Shown piece by piece: positions 6,559 through 15,454 of a stretch of DNA of 64,000 bases. The translations under genes and the position numbers were made by a program. The DNA is taken from assembly GCF_026262625.1 (NCBI RefSeq), contig NZ_SHNN01000001.1, positions 744,001 to 808,000 on the forward strand. The letters are read 5' to 3'. The notes beneath the pieces are model-generated. The model ran no database searches, was not told where the DNA came from, and worked only from the letters and a program-made list of their open reading frames with translations. Each line of letters begins with the position of its first letter. Position 1 is the first letter of the stretch. Origin of the DNA: Candidatus Litorirhabdus singularis. GTDB taxonomy: Bacteria > Pseudomonadota > Gammaproteobacteria > Pseudomonadales > Halieaceae.

Positions 6559-8007
6559 ATGAAATCAGTTGCGCCGGTATTCCTAGCCTGCCTTTACCTC
6601 TCGTTTACTGCCGGCTCTCAGGCAGACACCTTGCAGGAAATATATGAGCTGGCGCTGGAAAATGATGCTCAGCTACGCGCGGAAGAAGCCGTGTATCTCG
6701 CCAACAAAGAATCGATAAATCTCGGCCGCGCCGCGCTGCTGCCTCAGATTAACGCCAACTACGACTACACCAATACTGACCGTGACACTGACGCTGAATC
6801 TATTGATTTCAACGAAGACTCGGGTGCCTTTGAGCCCATCAATACTTTTACCAATATCGATGCCGACCGCGAAGGTTACGAGGTTTCACTGAATCAGGCT
6901 ATTTTTGACCTGCCCGCGTGGTTCAGCTTTCAGTCAGGCAAGGAACAAAGCCGTGAGGCAGAGGCCATTTTCGCCTCCGATCAACAAAATTTGATCGTCC
7001 GGGTGGTCGGGACTTACCTGGGCGTATTGCGCGCCCAAGATAACCTGCTCGCCTCAGAAGCGCGGGAAACCGCCTTCAAACGGCAGCTGGAGCAGACCCA
7101 GCAACGTTTTGAGGTAGGTCTTATCGCTATCACCGACGTGCATGAATCTCAGGCGGCCTATGACCTGGCCCGCGTTGACCGTATCGTCGACGAAAATGAC
7201 GTCAATGTTGCGCTGGAAGAACTGTCGGTACTGACGGGCCGTTATCACTCCAATCTTCACCTACTGTCGCCAGATTTCAAGGTAAGCCCGCCGGTACCGG
7301 CAGATCGGTCCGAATGGGTTGATTTTGCGCTGGAGAACAATTTTCAACTGGCAGCAGCGCGCTATAGCGAAGAAGCCGCGCGCCAGGCCGCCAAAGCCAA
7401 TAAGATGGAACACATGCCTAAGGTCAGTGGCAGCTTGGGCTATTCAGACTATGAAACCGACGGTGACCTGACCCGCAACCCAACCTCACTGTTTGATTTG
7501 TCACCCAATCAACAGGAAGAACAGCAAGTTATCCAGCTGCGGGTTGATTTGCCCCTTTACAGTGGTGGTGCTATCAGCGCCCAGCGCCGTCGCGCGGCGC
7601 AAAACTATAACGCCAGCAGAGAGCAACGTATCAACCTGATGCGCAATACGGTTACCAATGCACGCTCCCTGCATATGACCGTGATGAGTGACGTATCGCG
7701 GGTATCCGCGCGCCAGCTCAGCATCACCTCATCGCAGAGTGCGCTTGACGCTACTACCGCCGGCTACGAAGTCGGCACACGTAATATCGTCGATGTACTG
7801 GATGCTCAAAACATACTGTTTGCAGCGCAACGGGATTACGCCAATGCGCGCTACGACTACATCACCAATATCCTGCTGCTCAAACAGCAAGCGGGCCTGC
7901 TTAGCCCTGAGGATATATTACGCCTGGAAGAATTCCTGATTGCGCCGTCGGCACCCACAGCGACACGCCGCACTGATTCACCCTATCCCGAAGAAGCCGC
8001 TAATTAA
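6559..8007 (+). CDS. tolC: TolC-family outer-membrane efflux channel
   Basis: TolC trimers form an outer-membrane barrel joined to a periplasmic helical tunnel and serve drug efflux and type I secretion. The 482-residue product has a signal peptide (MKSVAPVFLACLYLSFTAGS, cleavage after SQA), then DTLQEIYELALENDAQLRAE, the standard TolC opening. Two repeats follow, with the coiled-coil markers QRFEVGLIAITDVHESQA and, in the second half, GYEVGTRNIVDVLDAQ. The ATG at 6559 has AAAGG 9 bases upstream and starts directly at the signal peptide; the ATG seven codons earlier lacks such a site. It is transcribed divergently from yqiB. Location next to cpdA/parE matches enterics, though nudF is absent. 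Confidence 0.95.
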   Translation: MKSVAPVFLACLYLSFTAGSQADTLQEIYELALENDAQLRAEEAVYLANKESINLGRAALLPQINANYDYTNTDRDTDAESIDFNEDSGAFEPINTFTNIDADREGYEVSLNQAIFDLPAWFSFQSGKEQSREAEAIFASDQQNLIVRVVGTYLGVLRAQDNLLASEARETAFKRQLEQTQQRFEVGLIAITDVHESQAAYDLARVDRIVDENDVNVALEELSVLTGRYHSNLHLLSPDFKVSPPVPADRSEWVDFALENNFQLAAARYSEEAARQAAKANKMEHMPKVSGSLGYSDYETDGDLTRNPTSLFDLSPNQQEEQQVIQLRVDLPLYSGGAISAQRRRAAQNYNASREQRINLMRNTVTNARSLHMTVMSDVSRVSARQLSITSSQSALDATTAGYEVGTRNIVDVLDAQNILFAAQRDYANARYDYITNILLLKQQAGLLSPEDILRLEEFLIAPSAPTATRRTDSPYPEEAAN

Positions 8008-8072
8008 GCCTGTGACTCCGCGCGGCCGCACCAGTGGCGGTCGCTCTACTACCCCAATGGCCAAACAATCCC

Positions 8073-8690
8073 ATGAGTTTCAATAGCCCCATAGACCTGA
8101 GCCTGCTCAAAGGCTTCCTCGCCGATGATGAGGCCAACGCACTCTACGAGGCCGCTGTGGGTGCCAGCTCCCTGGGACCGGTACTGGAGATAGGCAGCTA
8201 CTGTGGCAAATCTACCATTTGCCTGGGATTGGCCTGCCAACCGCGTGGCAGCACCGTGTTTGCACTCGACCACCATCGCGGTTCAGAAGAGCATCAGCTG
8301 GGAGAATTTTTCCACGACCCCGAGTTGTATAACGAGTCAGAACAGGTGTTTGATACCTTTACCGAGTTCCGTCGCAATATCAGCGCCGCCGGGCTCAACG
8401 ATACCGTGCTGCCAGTGGTGGCCTCTTCAGAGCTGGCTGCAAGACACTGGAACACGCCGCTGGGTATGGTGTTTATCGACGGCGGACACAGCCTCGATGC
8501 CGCGCTAACCGACTACCGCTGTTGGGCTGGGCATGTGTTGCAGAATGGGATACTGGCCATTCATGACGTATTCCCGGATGCCGCAAAAGGTGGCCAGGCA
8601 CCCTACGCCATATACCGCATGGCGCTGGCTTCGGGCTTATTCACTGAAATCGAGCGCGTCAATACGTTGGCGCTTTTGCGTAGACTTTAG
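8073..8690 (+). CDS. Class I SAM-dependent methyltransferase (Methyltransf_24 type)
   Basis: A 205-residue enzyme with a Rossmann SAM-binding fold. Motif I is VLEIGSYCGKSTICLGLA (about 38-55), the acidic end of strand 2 is VFALDHHRG, and the metal-dependent O-methyltransferase-like signature MVFIDGGHSLDAALTDYRCW (about 131-150) is followed by GILAIHDVF. The FIDGGHxxxxxxxDxxxW pattern is typical of PF13578-type enzymes that often methylate sugars in antibiotic or glycan pathways. The ATG at 8073 fits the family start better than a GTG 13 codons upstream. It follows tolC and converges with the toroid gene. The substrate is unknown; context suggests a glycan or glycolipid. Confidence 0.82.
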   Translation: MSFNSPIDLSLLKGFLADDEANALYEAAVGASSLGPVLEIGSYCGKSTICLGLACQPRGSTVFALDHHRGSEEHQLGEFFHDPELYNESEQVFDTFTEFRRNISAAGLNDTVLPVVASSELAARHWNTPLGMVFIDGGHSLDAALTDYRCWAGHVLQNGILAIHDVFPDAAKGGQAPYAIYRMALASGLFTEIERVNTLALLRRL

Positions 8691-8700
8691 ATTAGGCAGC

Positions 8701-9774
8701 TCAGGCCGGCTGCAGCTTTTGGCTGGCGTTGAGCTCTGACTCCAATAACTGCACCTGCTGAAACAACTTCGCCGCCGGGCTATATTCTGTCAACGCATCA
8801 GCCGCCAGCAAAATAGCGCCAGCCGTCCAGGTTGGCTTCTCATCCGGCCACATAATATCCAGCACAAACTGATGACCGGTCCAATAAGAGCCGTCATCCA
8901 GGCGCCACTGATGTAACCAGCTATATAACTGAACTGCACGCGCGTGGTCACCGGCTGCCAGCAGAGCCATCACTAATTCACAGCTCTCGGCTATCGTTAC
9001 CCAGGGCTCGTCCGAGACACAACGACAGCCCATACCTTCCTCAACAAATTCGTCCCAGCGCTCTGCAATACGCTCACGCGCCGCCGCTTTAGACAATACG
9101 CCGGTCAAAACCGGATAAAACCAGTCCATAGAATAACGGGCCTTGCTCTCCCAGGTGCGGTCAAAGCGCTCTGGCTTATTACGCAGGGCATCTCCCAACA
9201 ATGCCCGCGACTGCAGCCACTCCGGGCGCTCTTCACCCAAGGTAAGCGCAATATTGTGCGCGCATTCCAGGCTCTTATAGATAGAAGAACAACCGGTTAC
9301 CAATGCATCTTCACGGGCGCTGCCATCGGCACTGACGGACCAGTGAATATCACCGTGCTCAGTTTGCAGGTACAGCACAAAGCCTATTGCCTTCTCTACT
9401 GTCGGCCAGAGCTCTTGCAGAAACGCCATATCCTCGGTAATCAGGTAGTGGTGCCAAACACCGGTAGCCACGTAAGCCACAAAGTTGGTTTCCCTGCGTT
9501 CCCCATTATCAATCTCTACACCGCGATAACCGGCCCACCAGCTGCCGTCATCCAGCTGGGTCTGTGCCAGCCAGCGGTAGGCGGCAACAGCGGCGTCGTA
9601 TTCGCCGCCGATAGACAACCCCATTGCCGCTTCTACATGATCCCAGGGGTCACTGTGTCCACCCTCAAACCAGGGGATTTCCCCACTGGGCTGCTGCGTC
9701 TGCAGAATAAACTCTACCGTCGGCCGCAAAAATTCATGGGGGAACAGTCCTCGACTCAAGTACAAACCAGACAT
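8701..9774 (-). CDS. Alpha/alpha-toroid protein with QW-like motifs (prenyltransferase/squalene-cyclase fold)
   Basis: A 357-residue soluble protein without signal peptide. It carries repeated motifs of the alpha/alpha-barrel superfamily: QQPSGEIPWFEGGHSDPWDH (about 27-46), QTQLDDGSWWAGY (about 70-82) and QWRLDDGSYWTG (about 288-299), like the QxxDGSW boxes of terpene cyclases and prenyltransferase beta subunits. It lacks the DxDD motif of squalene-hopene cyclases as far as I can see, so cyclase activity should not be assumed; a glycoside-processing role is also possible for this fold. It directly follows the methyltransferase gene (stop codon of one next to the start of the other) and the glycosyltransferase gene, so the three form one operon. 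Confidence 0.7.
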   Translation of the reverse strand: MSGLYLSRGLFPHEFLRPTVEFILQTQQPSGEIPWFEGGHSDPWDHVEAAMGLSIGGEYDAAVAAYRWLAQTQLDDGSWWAGYRGVEIDNGERRETNFVAYVATGVWHHYLITEDMAFLQELWPTVEKAIGFVLYLQTEHGDIHWSVSADGSAREDALVTGCSSIYKSLECAHNIALTLGEERPEWLQSRALLGDALRNKPERFDRTWESKARYSMDWFYPVLTGVLSKAAARERIAERWDEFVEEGMGCRCVSDEPWVTIAESCELVMALLAAGDHARAVQLYSWLHQWRLDDGSYWTGHQFVLDIMWPDEKPTWTAGAILLAADALTEYSPAAKLFQQVQLLESELNASQKLQPA

Positions 9775-10488
9775 CTAGCTGACTCCCTTACGGAAATACA
9801 TGACCACACTCTTCCCCATTAACGGATTAAGCAAACGTTCTGCCGTGCGCGTCAGCCACGGTTGCTCCATCAAATCCCACACCAACAGTCGATGATACTG
9901 ACGCACCAGCCAATTGCTGTCCTTACTGTCCCAGAACAGGCACTGCAACCACCAGAATGGCGCATGCAGAGCGTGCGCCCAATGACGATAATAATAGCTC
10001 AAGCCCAAGGCTTCTATTTGCGCACGCAGTTCACGACTGCGGAAAATGCGTAAATGGCCGCCCGGCACCTCGTGATAAGCCGTACTGAAAGACCAGCAAA
10101 TCTGCTCCGGCCAGCGCCGTGGCACCGACGCACAAAACAGACCACCGGGCTTGAGCACACGCTCTATCTCCAGCAATGCTGCCGTGTAGTCGGGTATATG
10201 CTCCAGCACCTCGGAACAAATAACCTTGTCAAAAGTGTTATCGGCAAACGGCAAGGCCAACGCGTTGGCCGATGACAAGCCAAAACTCTTGGCCGCATTA
10301 TCGGGCTCAGCAAAGTCCTGATACTTGTCGCGCGTGGTACAAAGATCGTCCACGCTGAGGTCTACACCGAAGGAATGCACATTGGCATGCACATACGCTG
10401 AAATGACGTGGCGACCCTCACCACAGCCCAGATCGAGTACGCAATCGCCTGCGTGCAGCGGGAGGTGACGAAAATCAACGGTCTGCAT
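9775..10488 (-). CDS. Class I SAM-dependent methyltransferase (Methyltransf_11 type)
   Basis: A 237-residue methyltransferase. Motif I is VLDLGCGEGRHVISA (about 18-32), the strand-2 acidic residue is in SFGVDLSVDDL, and the later motifs ALPFADNTFDKVICSEVLEH and ALLEIERVLKPGG are complete, so it should be active. The C-terminal part (about 130-237) is rich in Trp, Tyr and His and probably forms the acceptor site; the substrate is unknown. It overlaps the glycosyltransferase by 14 bp and abuts the toroid gene, so all three are co-transcribed. This places methylation in the same pathway as glycosyl transfer. Confidence 0.85.
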   Translation of the reverse strand: MQTVDFRHLPLHAGDCVLDLGCGEGRHVISAYVHANVHSFGVDLSVDDLCTTRDKYQDFAEPDNAAKSFGLSSANALALPFADNTFDKVICSEVLEHIPDYTAALLEIERVLKPGGLFCASVPRRWPEQICWSFSTAYHEVPGGHLRIFRSRELRAQIEALGLSYYYRHWAHALHAPFWWLQCLFWDSKDSNWLVRQYHRLLVWDLMEQPWLTRTAERLLNPLMGKSVVMYFRKGVS

Positions 10489-11716
10489 GTTCGAGCACCT
10501 GATAGTAATAATGGGTCAAGCGCCGCGCATTCACATGCCAGCAAAACTTGTCGAGTATGCGCTGACGCCCCAGCAGACCCAGTCGCTCACGACCAGTGTC
10601 GTCATCGAGCAGCGCGGCAATGGCGTCGGCCAGCGCATGGCTGTCTCGCACTGGTACCAGCACACCAGCATCACCGACCACCTCGGGCAGTGCCCCGCCA
10701 TCGGTAGATACCGTGGGTACACCGCACGCCATGGCTTCGCCAGCAGGCAGGCCAAAGCCTTCATAGATAGAAGGGCAAATTGCCACCGTTGCCTCAGCGT
10801 AAAAACGCACCAGGTCTGGCGTGCTAATGCCGCTGACAAAACGTACTTTGTCTATAAGCCCAAGCTTTTTCAGCAGGTTCTCGGTATCACCACCAGCACG
10901 TGGTTTACCCACTACCAGCAGTTCGAGCTCGGGGTAATGCTTTAGCAAACGAGCGTACGCCAGCAACAGATAACGCAGGCCTTTCAGCGGTTGGTCGGCG
11001 GAGGCAATAGTCATCAGCCGGTTGGGTAACCGCTGTACATCGGACATGGGCCTGAAGACTTCGGTATCGATGCCATTATAAACCAGACTGATACCCGCCG
11101 GTTGAATGCCAAAGTCCTGGGCAATATCTTGCCGCGATTGCTCAGACACCGTAACAATATGATGCAATCGCTGTACCACACGTTTTTGCATATACAAAAA
11201 CGAGTGCCAGCGTCTGATCAGCACTCGCTGCCACCAGGTATTAGCGGCCTTGAGGGCAATGCGCAAATCGCTGGTAATGGGATGATGAATAGTAGTGACC
11301 AGCGGCAGGTCGGAGGCCTGTATTTTCAACATACCCCAGCTCAGGCTCTGGTTGTCATGCACAATGTCATACTCTGAGCCATGGACACGAAAGTACTTCA
11401 CCGCGCGTCGACCAAACGTGTAGGGCTCAGAAAATCCGCCGGTCAGCTTGCTCAGCCACTCAATGATATTGGTCAAAGAACGCAGGTGGTGCCAGCGCAG
11501 CGACAGCAGGCCGTTGGCAAACAGGTCAAGGCTGGGCAACTGTATCAGGCGTACGCGGGGGTCGAGATGGGGGTAAGGAGGCCCGGATATCACATCTACC
11601 GAGTGTCCCGCCTCCACCAGCGCCTTGCTAAGATAATTAATATAGACACCCTGGCCGCCACCAAAAGGCGCGCTGCGATAACCCAGCAGGGCGATTCGTA
11701 ACGGCCGAATCGGCAT
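10475..11716 (-). CDS. Glycosyltransferase family 4 (GT-B fold)
   Basis: A retaining GT4 glycosyltransferase of about 413 residues that would add a sugar from a nucleotide-sugar donor to a lipid or glycan acceptor in the cytoplasm. The N-terminal Rossmann domain starts IALLGYRSAPFGGGQGVYI, with the Gly-rich acceptor loop. The C-terminal donor domain has YNGIDTEVFRPM, LLVVGKPR and the EX7E motif in SIYEGFGLPAGEAMACG. I start it at the ATG 11714-11716, just before the first strand; in-frame ATGs at 11788 and 11827 would add 24 or 37 unremarkable residues and cannot be excluded. It heads the operon glycosyltransferase, methyltransferase, toroid protein. The nearby dTDP-rhamnose genes make rhamnose a plausible donor (inference). 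Confidence 0.88.
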   Translation of the reverse strand: MPIRPLRIALLGYRSAPFGGGQGVYINYLSKALVEAGHSVDVISGPPYPHLDPRVRLIQLPSLDLFANGLLSLRWHHLRSLTNIIEWLSKLTGGFSEPYTFGRRAVKYFRVHGSEYDIVHDNQSLSWGMLKIQASDLPLVTTIHHPITSDLRIALKAANTWWQRVLIRRWHSFLYMQKRVVQRLHHIVTVSEQSRQDIAQDFGIQPAGISLVYNGIDTEVFRPMSDVQRLPNRLMTIASADQPLKGLRYLLLAYARLLKHYPELELLVVGKPRAGGDTENLLKKLGLIDKVRFVSGISTPDLVRFYAEATVAICPSIYEGFGLPAGEAMACGVPTVSTDGGALPEVVGDAGVLVPVRDSHALADAIAALLDDDTGRERLGLLGRQRILDKFCWHVNARRLTHYYYQVLEHADR

Positions 11717-12023
11717 CTGCTCATCGAGCGGATGCACCTCGGAGCGGGTTCCGTCCAGCGCTGTGACCAGGGGTTGCTCTGCTTGCATGACTCGACGGCG
11801 CCATACGGCGCACATTCTCCGTTGCATAAATGGGTATTTCAGGTGCCGATTGGTCAGCTAGCGTCCACTTGCCAGAGCACACCCAAAAAAAGGGGCTAAA
11901 TTTTAATCAGCTAGGCGCAAAAAAGCCACCCCTTCATCATTACGTGAATTTCAGGTTCTAATTCGTAAGTTATTGTTATTTCGGCTTATAATGCGGCCAC
12001 CCGAACCCGATAGCGATTTCTTT
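11717..12023. promoter_or_regulatory. Divergent intergenic region with candidate -10 box for rfbA
   Basis: The 307-bp gap between the divergent glycosyltransferase and rfbA genes holds a perfect TATAAT at 11987-11992, about 30 bases before the rfbA start. No good -35 box is at the right distance, so the promoter call is tentative. The stretch 11885-11930 is AT-rich with A6-7 runs and blocks of G4 and C4. No gene is seen unless the glycosyltransferase starts further upstream. Confidence 0.4.
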
Positions 12024-12941
12024 ATGGCTGGCACCGACCCAAATTTACCCTATAAGGGCATAATACTCGCCGGCGGCTCCGGCTCGCGGCTCCACCCCCT
12101 GACTAGTACGGTCAGCAAACAAATGATGCCGGTGTACGACAAACCGATGATCTACTACCCTCTGGCAACACTGATGCTGGCGGGTATTCGCGACATTCTG
12201 ATCATAACCACACCCCGCGACCAGGCGTCTTTTGTCGACCTACTGGGCGACGGCAGTCGTTGGGGCATGAACCTGCAATATGAGGTACAGCACGAGCCAG
12301 AGGGCTTGGCACAGGCCTTTCATATTGGCGCCGACTTTGTCGGCAAGCACCCGGTCAGTCTGGTATTGGGTGACAACATTTTTTATGGCGGCGGCTTGTC
12401 CAAAAAGCTCGCTAACGCCAGTGAACGCAAACAGGGTGCCTCGGTCTTTGCTTATTACGTACAAGACCCCGAACGTTACGGTGTGGTCAGTTTTGACGAT
12501 GCTGGGCGCGCCATCGATATTGAAGAAAAACCCACCGCGCCAAAATCACACTACGCCGTAACCGGACTTTATTTCTACGACAATGACGTACTCGACATCG
12601 CCAAGGACATCAAGCCGTCACCGCGCGGCGAACTGGAGATCACCGACGTCAATTTAGCCTACCTGAAACGCGGCGACCTCCGCGTTGAAGTATTGAGCCG
12701 CGGCACCGCCTGGCTTGATACAGGCACTCACAATTCACTGCTGGACGCCGGCAATTTTATTCGTGTGGTCGAAGAGCGTCAGGGTCTGAAGATTGCCTGC
12801 CCAGAAGAGGTGGCCTATCGCAAGGGGTTTATCGACGAGGAGCAACTGCTGGCGCTGGCCAAGCCCCTCATGAAAAGTGGCTACGGTGTATACCTGAGCC
12901 GATTACCCATGGATACGGAAGTTGTTTTCGATGATATTTGA
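12024..12941 (+). CDS. rfbA: Glucose-1-phosphate thymidylyltransferase
   Basis: RfbA/RmlA joins glucose-1-phosphate and dTTP to give dTDP-glucose, the first step of dTDP-L-rhamnose synthesis. The nucleotidyltransferase signature [16 protein letters not shown] lies at about residues 12-27, followed by [27 protein letters not shown] and [20 protein letters not shown], all typical of RmlA. The 305-residue length is normal. The ATG at 12024 is about 11 residues before the signature; an in-frame ATG 17 codons upstream overlaps the candidate -10 box and is unlikely. Its end overlaps rfbC by 11 bp, so the two are coupled. Confidence 0.95.
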   Translation: MAGTDPNLPYKGIILAGGSGSRLHPLTSTVSKQMMPVYDKPMIYYPLATLMLAGIRDILIITTPRDQASFVDLLGDGSRWGMNLQYEVQHEPEGLAQAFHIGADFVGKHPVSLVLGDNIFYGGGLSKKLANASERKQGASVFAYYVQDPERYGVVSFDDAGRAIDIEEKPTAPKSHYAVTGLYFYDNDVLDIAKDIKPSPRGELEITDVNLAYLKRGDLRVEVLSRGTAWLDTGTHNSLLDAGNFIRVVEERQGLKIACPEEVAYRKGFIDEEQLLALAKPLMKSGYGVYLSRLPMDTEVVFDDI

Positions 12942-13479
12942 GCAAACGCCGCTAGCCGACGTCATTGTGGTGCGCCCCCGAGTATTTGGCGACGAGCGCG
13001 GTTTTTTTATGGAAAGCTGGAACCAGCAAACCTGCGCCGAAGCCGGCTACGACTGGACGTTTGTGCAAGACAATCAGAGTCGCTCAAGTCAGGGTATTCT
13101 GCGCGGCATGCATTTTCAGACTGAGCAAAGTCAGGGCAAGCTGGTGCGAGTCACCCAGGGTAGAGTGTTCGATGCAGTGGTCGACCTGCGGCGCAGCTCG
13201 CCCTCATTCGGGCAGTGGTTTGGTATTGAATTGAATGCCACAGAGCACACCATGCTGTACATGCCGCCGGGCTGCGCCCATGGCTTTTATGTACAGAGTG
13301 AAAGCGCTGATTTTTTATACAAGACCACCGACTACTATCACCCCCAGTCTGAAGTCTGTCTGGCCTGGGACGACCCCTCGGTGGGTATAGAGTGGCCTTT
13401 GGTTGAAGACCAGCCACCGCAGGTATCTGCCAAGGATGCGACCGGACTCAGCTGGGAGCAACTGCCGTACTACGATTAG
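12931..13479 (+). CDS. rfbC: dTDP-4-dehydrorhamnose 3,5-epimerase
   Basis: RfbC/RmlC epimerises C3 and C5 of dTDP-4-keto-6-deoxyglucose. The 182-residue cupin has the family motifs [14 protein letters not shown] (about 20-33), [20 protein letters not shown] (about 45-64, with the catalytic histidine), [18 protein letters not shown] (about 78-95) and [12 protein letters not shown] (about 110-121). The ATG at 12931 lies inside the last codons of rfbA, so translation is coupled. rfbC converges with rfbB with only 25 bp between stop codons. Confidence 0.96.
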   Translation: MIFEQTPLADVIVVRPRVFGDERGFFMESWNQQTCAEAGYDWTFVQDNQSRSSQGILRGMHFQTEQSQGKLVRVTQGRVFDAVVDLRRSSPSFGQWFGIELNATEHTMLYMPPGCAHGFYVQSESADFLYKTTDYYHPQSEVCLAWDDPSVGIEWPLVEDQPPQVSAKDATGLSWEQLPYYD

Positions 13480-13504
13480 TACTGGCACTGCTCAGCCAAG
13501 CGGC

Positions 13505-14566
13505 TCACTGCACCAACAGCGGTCGCCACCAGTCCTCGTTATCCAGATACCAATGCAGAGTCGCTTCGAGTCCACTTTCAAAACTGTGGTGTGGCTCATA
13601 GCCAAGCTCAGCCATGATGCGCGACGCGTCGATCGCGTAACGGCGGTCATGCCCGGCACGGTCGGTGACGTACTCAATCAGGTCACTGGACTTGCCGCCA
13701 TTAACGGCCGGCGAGGCCGGGAAACGACTCAGGCTATCGCTGCGCTGCGCCAGCAGCGCGTCCATGCGCTCACACAGCAAGTGCAGTATGTCGATATTGG
13801 TCCACTCGTTATTACCACCAATATTATAGGTTTCGCCTATACGGCCGCCATTGAGTACCAACTCAATACCACGGCAATGATCCTCCACATGCAACCAGTC
13901 GCGAATATTTTTGCCGTCGCCATAAACCGGCAACGGCAGGCCACGTAAGATATTGGTCAAGCACAGCGGAATCAGTTTCTCGGGGAAATGCCAGGGCCCG
14001 TAATTATTCGAGCAATTGCTGGTGGTAACCTGCAAGCCAAACGTATGCAGATACGAACGCACCAGGTGGTCCGACGCTGCTTTACTGGCCGAATAGGGCG
14101 AATTGGGTTCGTACTTTTGTTCTTCATGAAAGCCAGGCGCATCCGGACTCAGCGAGCCATAAACTTCATCCGTAGAGACATGATGGAAACGGTGCTCGAT
14201 GTCCTGCGCCAGCCATACCGCGCGCGCGGCCTCCAGCAAGCTGTAGGTACCCACCACATTGGTTTGAATAAAGGCCCCAGGGCCAGTGATAGAACGGTCG
14301 ACATGGCTCTCAGCCGCAAAGTGGACAATGGTATCCAGCTGTCGCTCCCGCAACAGTGATTCAACCAAGGCCTGATCGCAGATATCACCATGCACGAAGC
14401 TGAAACCCGGGTGCGATTCTACTGCTGCCAAATTGGCGCGATTGCCCGCGTAGGTCAACGCATCCAGCACCACAACCTTATCTTGCGGGTATTGACCCAG
14501 CCAGTAATGCACAAAATTAGAGCCAATAAAGCCGGCACCGCCGGTAACCAAGAGAGCCTTACTCAT
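13505..14566 (-). CDS. rfbB: dTDP-glucose 4,6-dehydratase
   Basis: RfbB/RmlB converts dTDP-glucose to dTDP-4-keto-6-deoxyglucose with bound NAD. The 353-residue extended-SDR protein shows the nucleotide loop VTGGAGFIGSNFVHYWL (about 7-23), HFAAESHVDRSITGP (about 82-96), the catalytic region STDEVYGSL, and YSASKAASDHLVRSY containing the YxxxK dyad. Length is typical. It overlaps the upstream rfbD by 4 bp, giving an rfbD-rfbB operon on the minus strand, opposite to rfbA-rfbC. Confidence 0.97.
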   Translation of the reverse strand: MSKALLVTGGAGFIGSNFVHYWLGQYPQDKVVVLDALTYAGNRANLAAVESHPGFSFVHGDICDQALVESLLRERQLDTIVHFAAESHVDRSITGPGAFIQTNVVGTYSLLEAARAVWLAQDIEHRFHHVSTDEVYGSLSPDAPGFHEEQKYEPNSPYSASKAASDHLVRSYLHTFGLQVTTSNCSNNYGPWHFPEKLIPLCLTNILRGLPLPVYGDGKNIRDWLHVEDHCRGIELVLNGGRIGETYNIGGNNEWTNIDILHLLCERMDALLAQRSDSLSRFPASPAVNGGKSSDLIEYVTDRAGHDRRYAIDASRIMAELGYEPHHSFESGLEATLHWYLDNEDWWRPLLVQ

Positions 14567-15432
14567 AGTTCACCCATTTCAGCCAACATGTTGCGCAGTT
14601 GTATGCGCCAATCAGTGCCTTGCATGTCCAGCATTCGATGACTGCGGCTGCAATCAAGCACACTATAGGCCGGGCGCACCGCAGGCGTCGGATACTCACT
14701 GGTGCTGATGGCTGCGATAGCTGCCTGCTTTTTCAGTAAGCCCAGCGCCAAAGCTTCTTCCTGAATGGCGCAGGCAAATTCATACCAACTGCAGCTGCCA
14801 TTGTCAGTCCAATGGTAAATACCATGTGCCTCGGGATGATCGCAAAGACGCCATAAAGCAGCTGCCAATCCTACCGTCCAGGTAGGGCTGCCCTGCTGAT
14901 CTGCAACCACAGACAGGGCATCGCGTTCAGCCATCAGACGCAACATGGTTTTCACAAAATTAGAGCCGTCGCCGCTGTACAGCCAGGATGTGCGTACCAC
15001 CGCAGATCCCAGCGGCAGCAACTCCTGCAGGCGATTCTCTCCGGCCAGCTTACTGTGACCGTACATGCCCAATGGTCGCGGCTCGTGATCCGGACAATAA
15101 GGTTTGGTGGCGCTGCCATCAAACACAAAATCGGTGGAAACATGAATCACCCGGGTACCGGTCAGCTGTGCCGCACGGCCAAGATTCGCAACGCCCTCGC
15201 CATTAATTTCCAAAGCCTGGTCGGGATCAGTTTCCGCCCCATCGACGGCGGTGTAAGCCGCACAATTAATCACCACGTCGGGCTGGTGTTCACGCAGGCA
15301 GGCTAGCACTTGATCACGCTGGGTGATATCAAGATCAACGCGCGACAGCGCAACCATTTCAACCGCATCGGGGCAGGTTCGCAGTAGTGCCTGTCCCAAC
15401 TGCCCCTGAGCACCTGTAATTAGAGCTTTCAT
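14563..15432 (-). CDS. rfbD: dTDP-4-dehydrorhamnose reductase
   Basis: RfbD/RmlD makes the last reduction to dTDP-L-rhamnose using NADPH. The protein is 289 residues from the ATG at 15430-15432, which has AGGTAGG just upstream; the frame is open 25 codons further but without start signals. Motifs: MKALITGAQGQLGQALL (nucleotide loop), VINCAAYTAVDGAETD, VHVSTDFVFDG-like strand (IHVSTDFVFDGS), and YGHSKLAGE with the YxxxK dyad. Together with rfbA, rfbB and rfbC the whole rhamnose donor pathway is present. The gene starts 22 bp after the ilvE stop and may be read from the ilvE transcript. Confidence 0.96.
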   Translation of the reverse strand: MKALITGAQGQLGQALLRTCPDAVEMVALSRVDLDITQRDQVLACLREHQPDVVINCAAYTAVDGAETDPDQALEINGEGVANLGRAAQLTGTRVIHVSTDFVFDGSATKPYCPDHEPRPLGMYGHSKLAGENRLQELLPLGSAVVRTSWLYSGDGSNFVKTMLRLMAERDALSVVADQQGSPTWTVGLAAALWRLCDHPEAHGIYHWTDNGSCSWYEFACAIQEEALALGLLKKQAAIAAISTSEYPTPAVRPAYSVLDCSRSHRMLDMQGTDWRIQLRNMLAEMGEL

Positions 15433-15454
15433 GCCTACCTGTACCCTTTCATTT

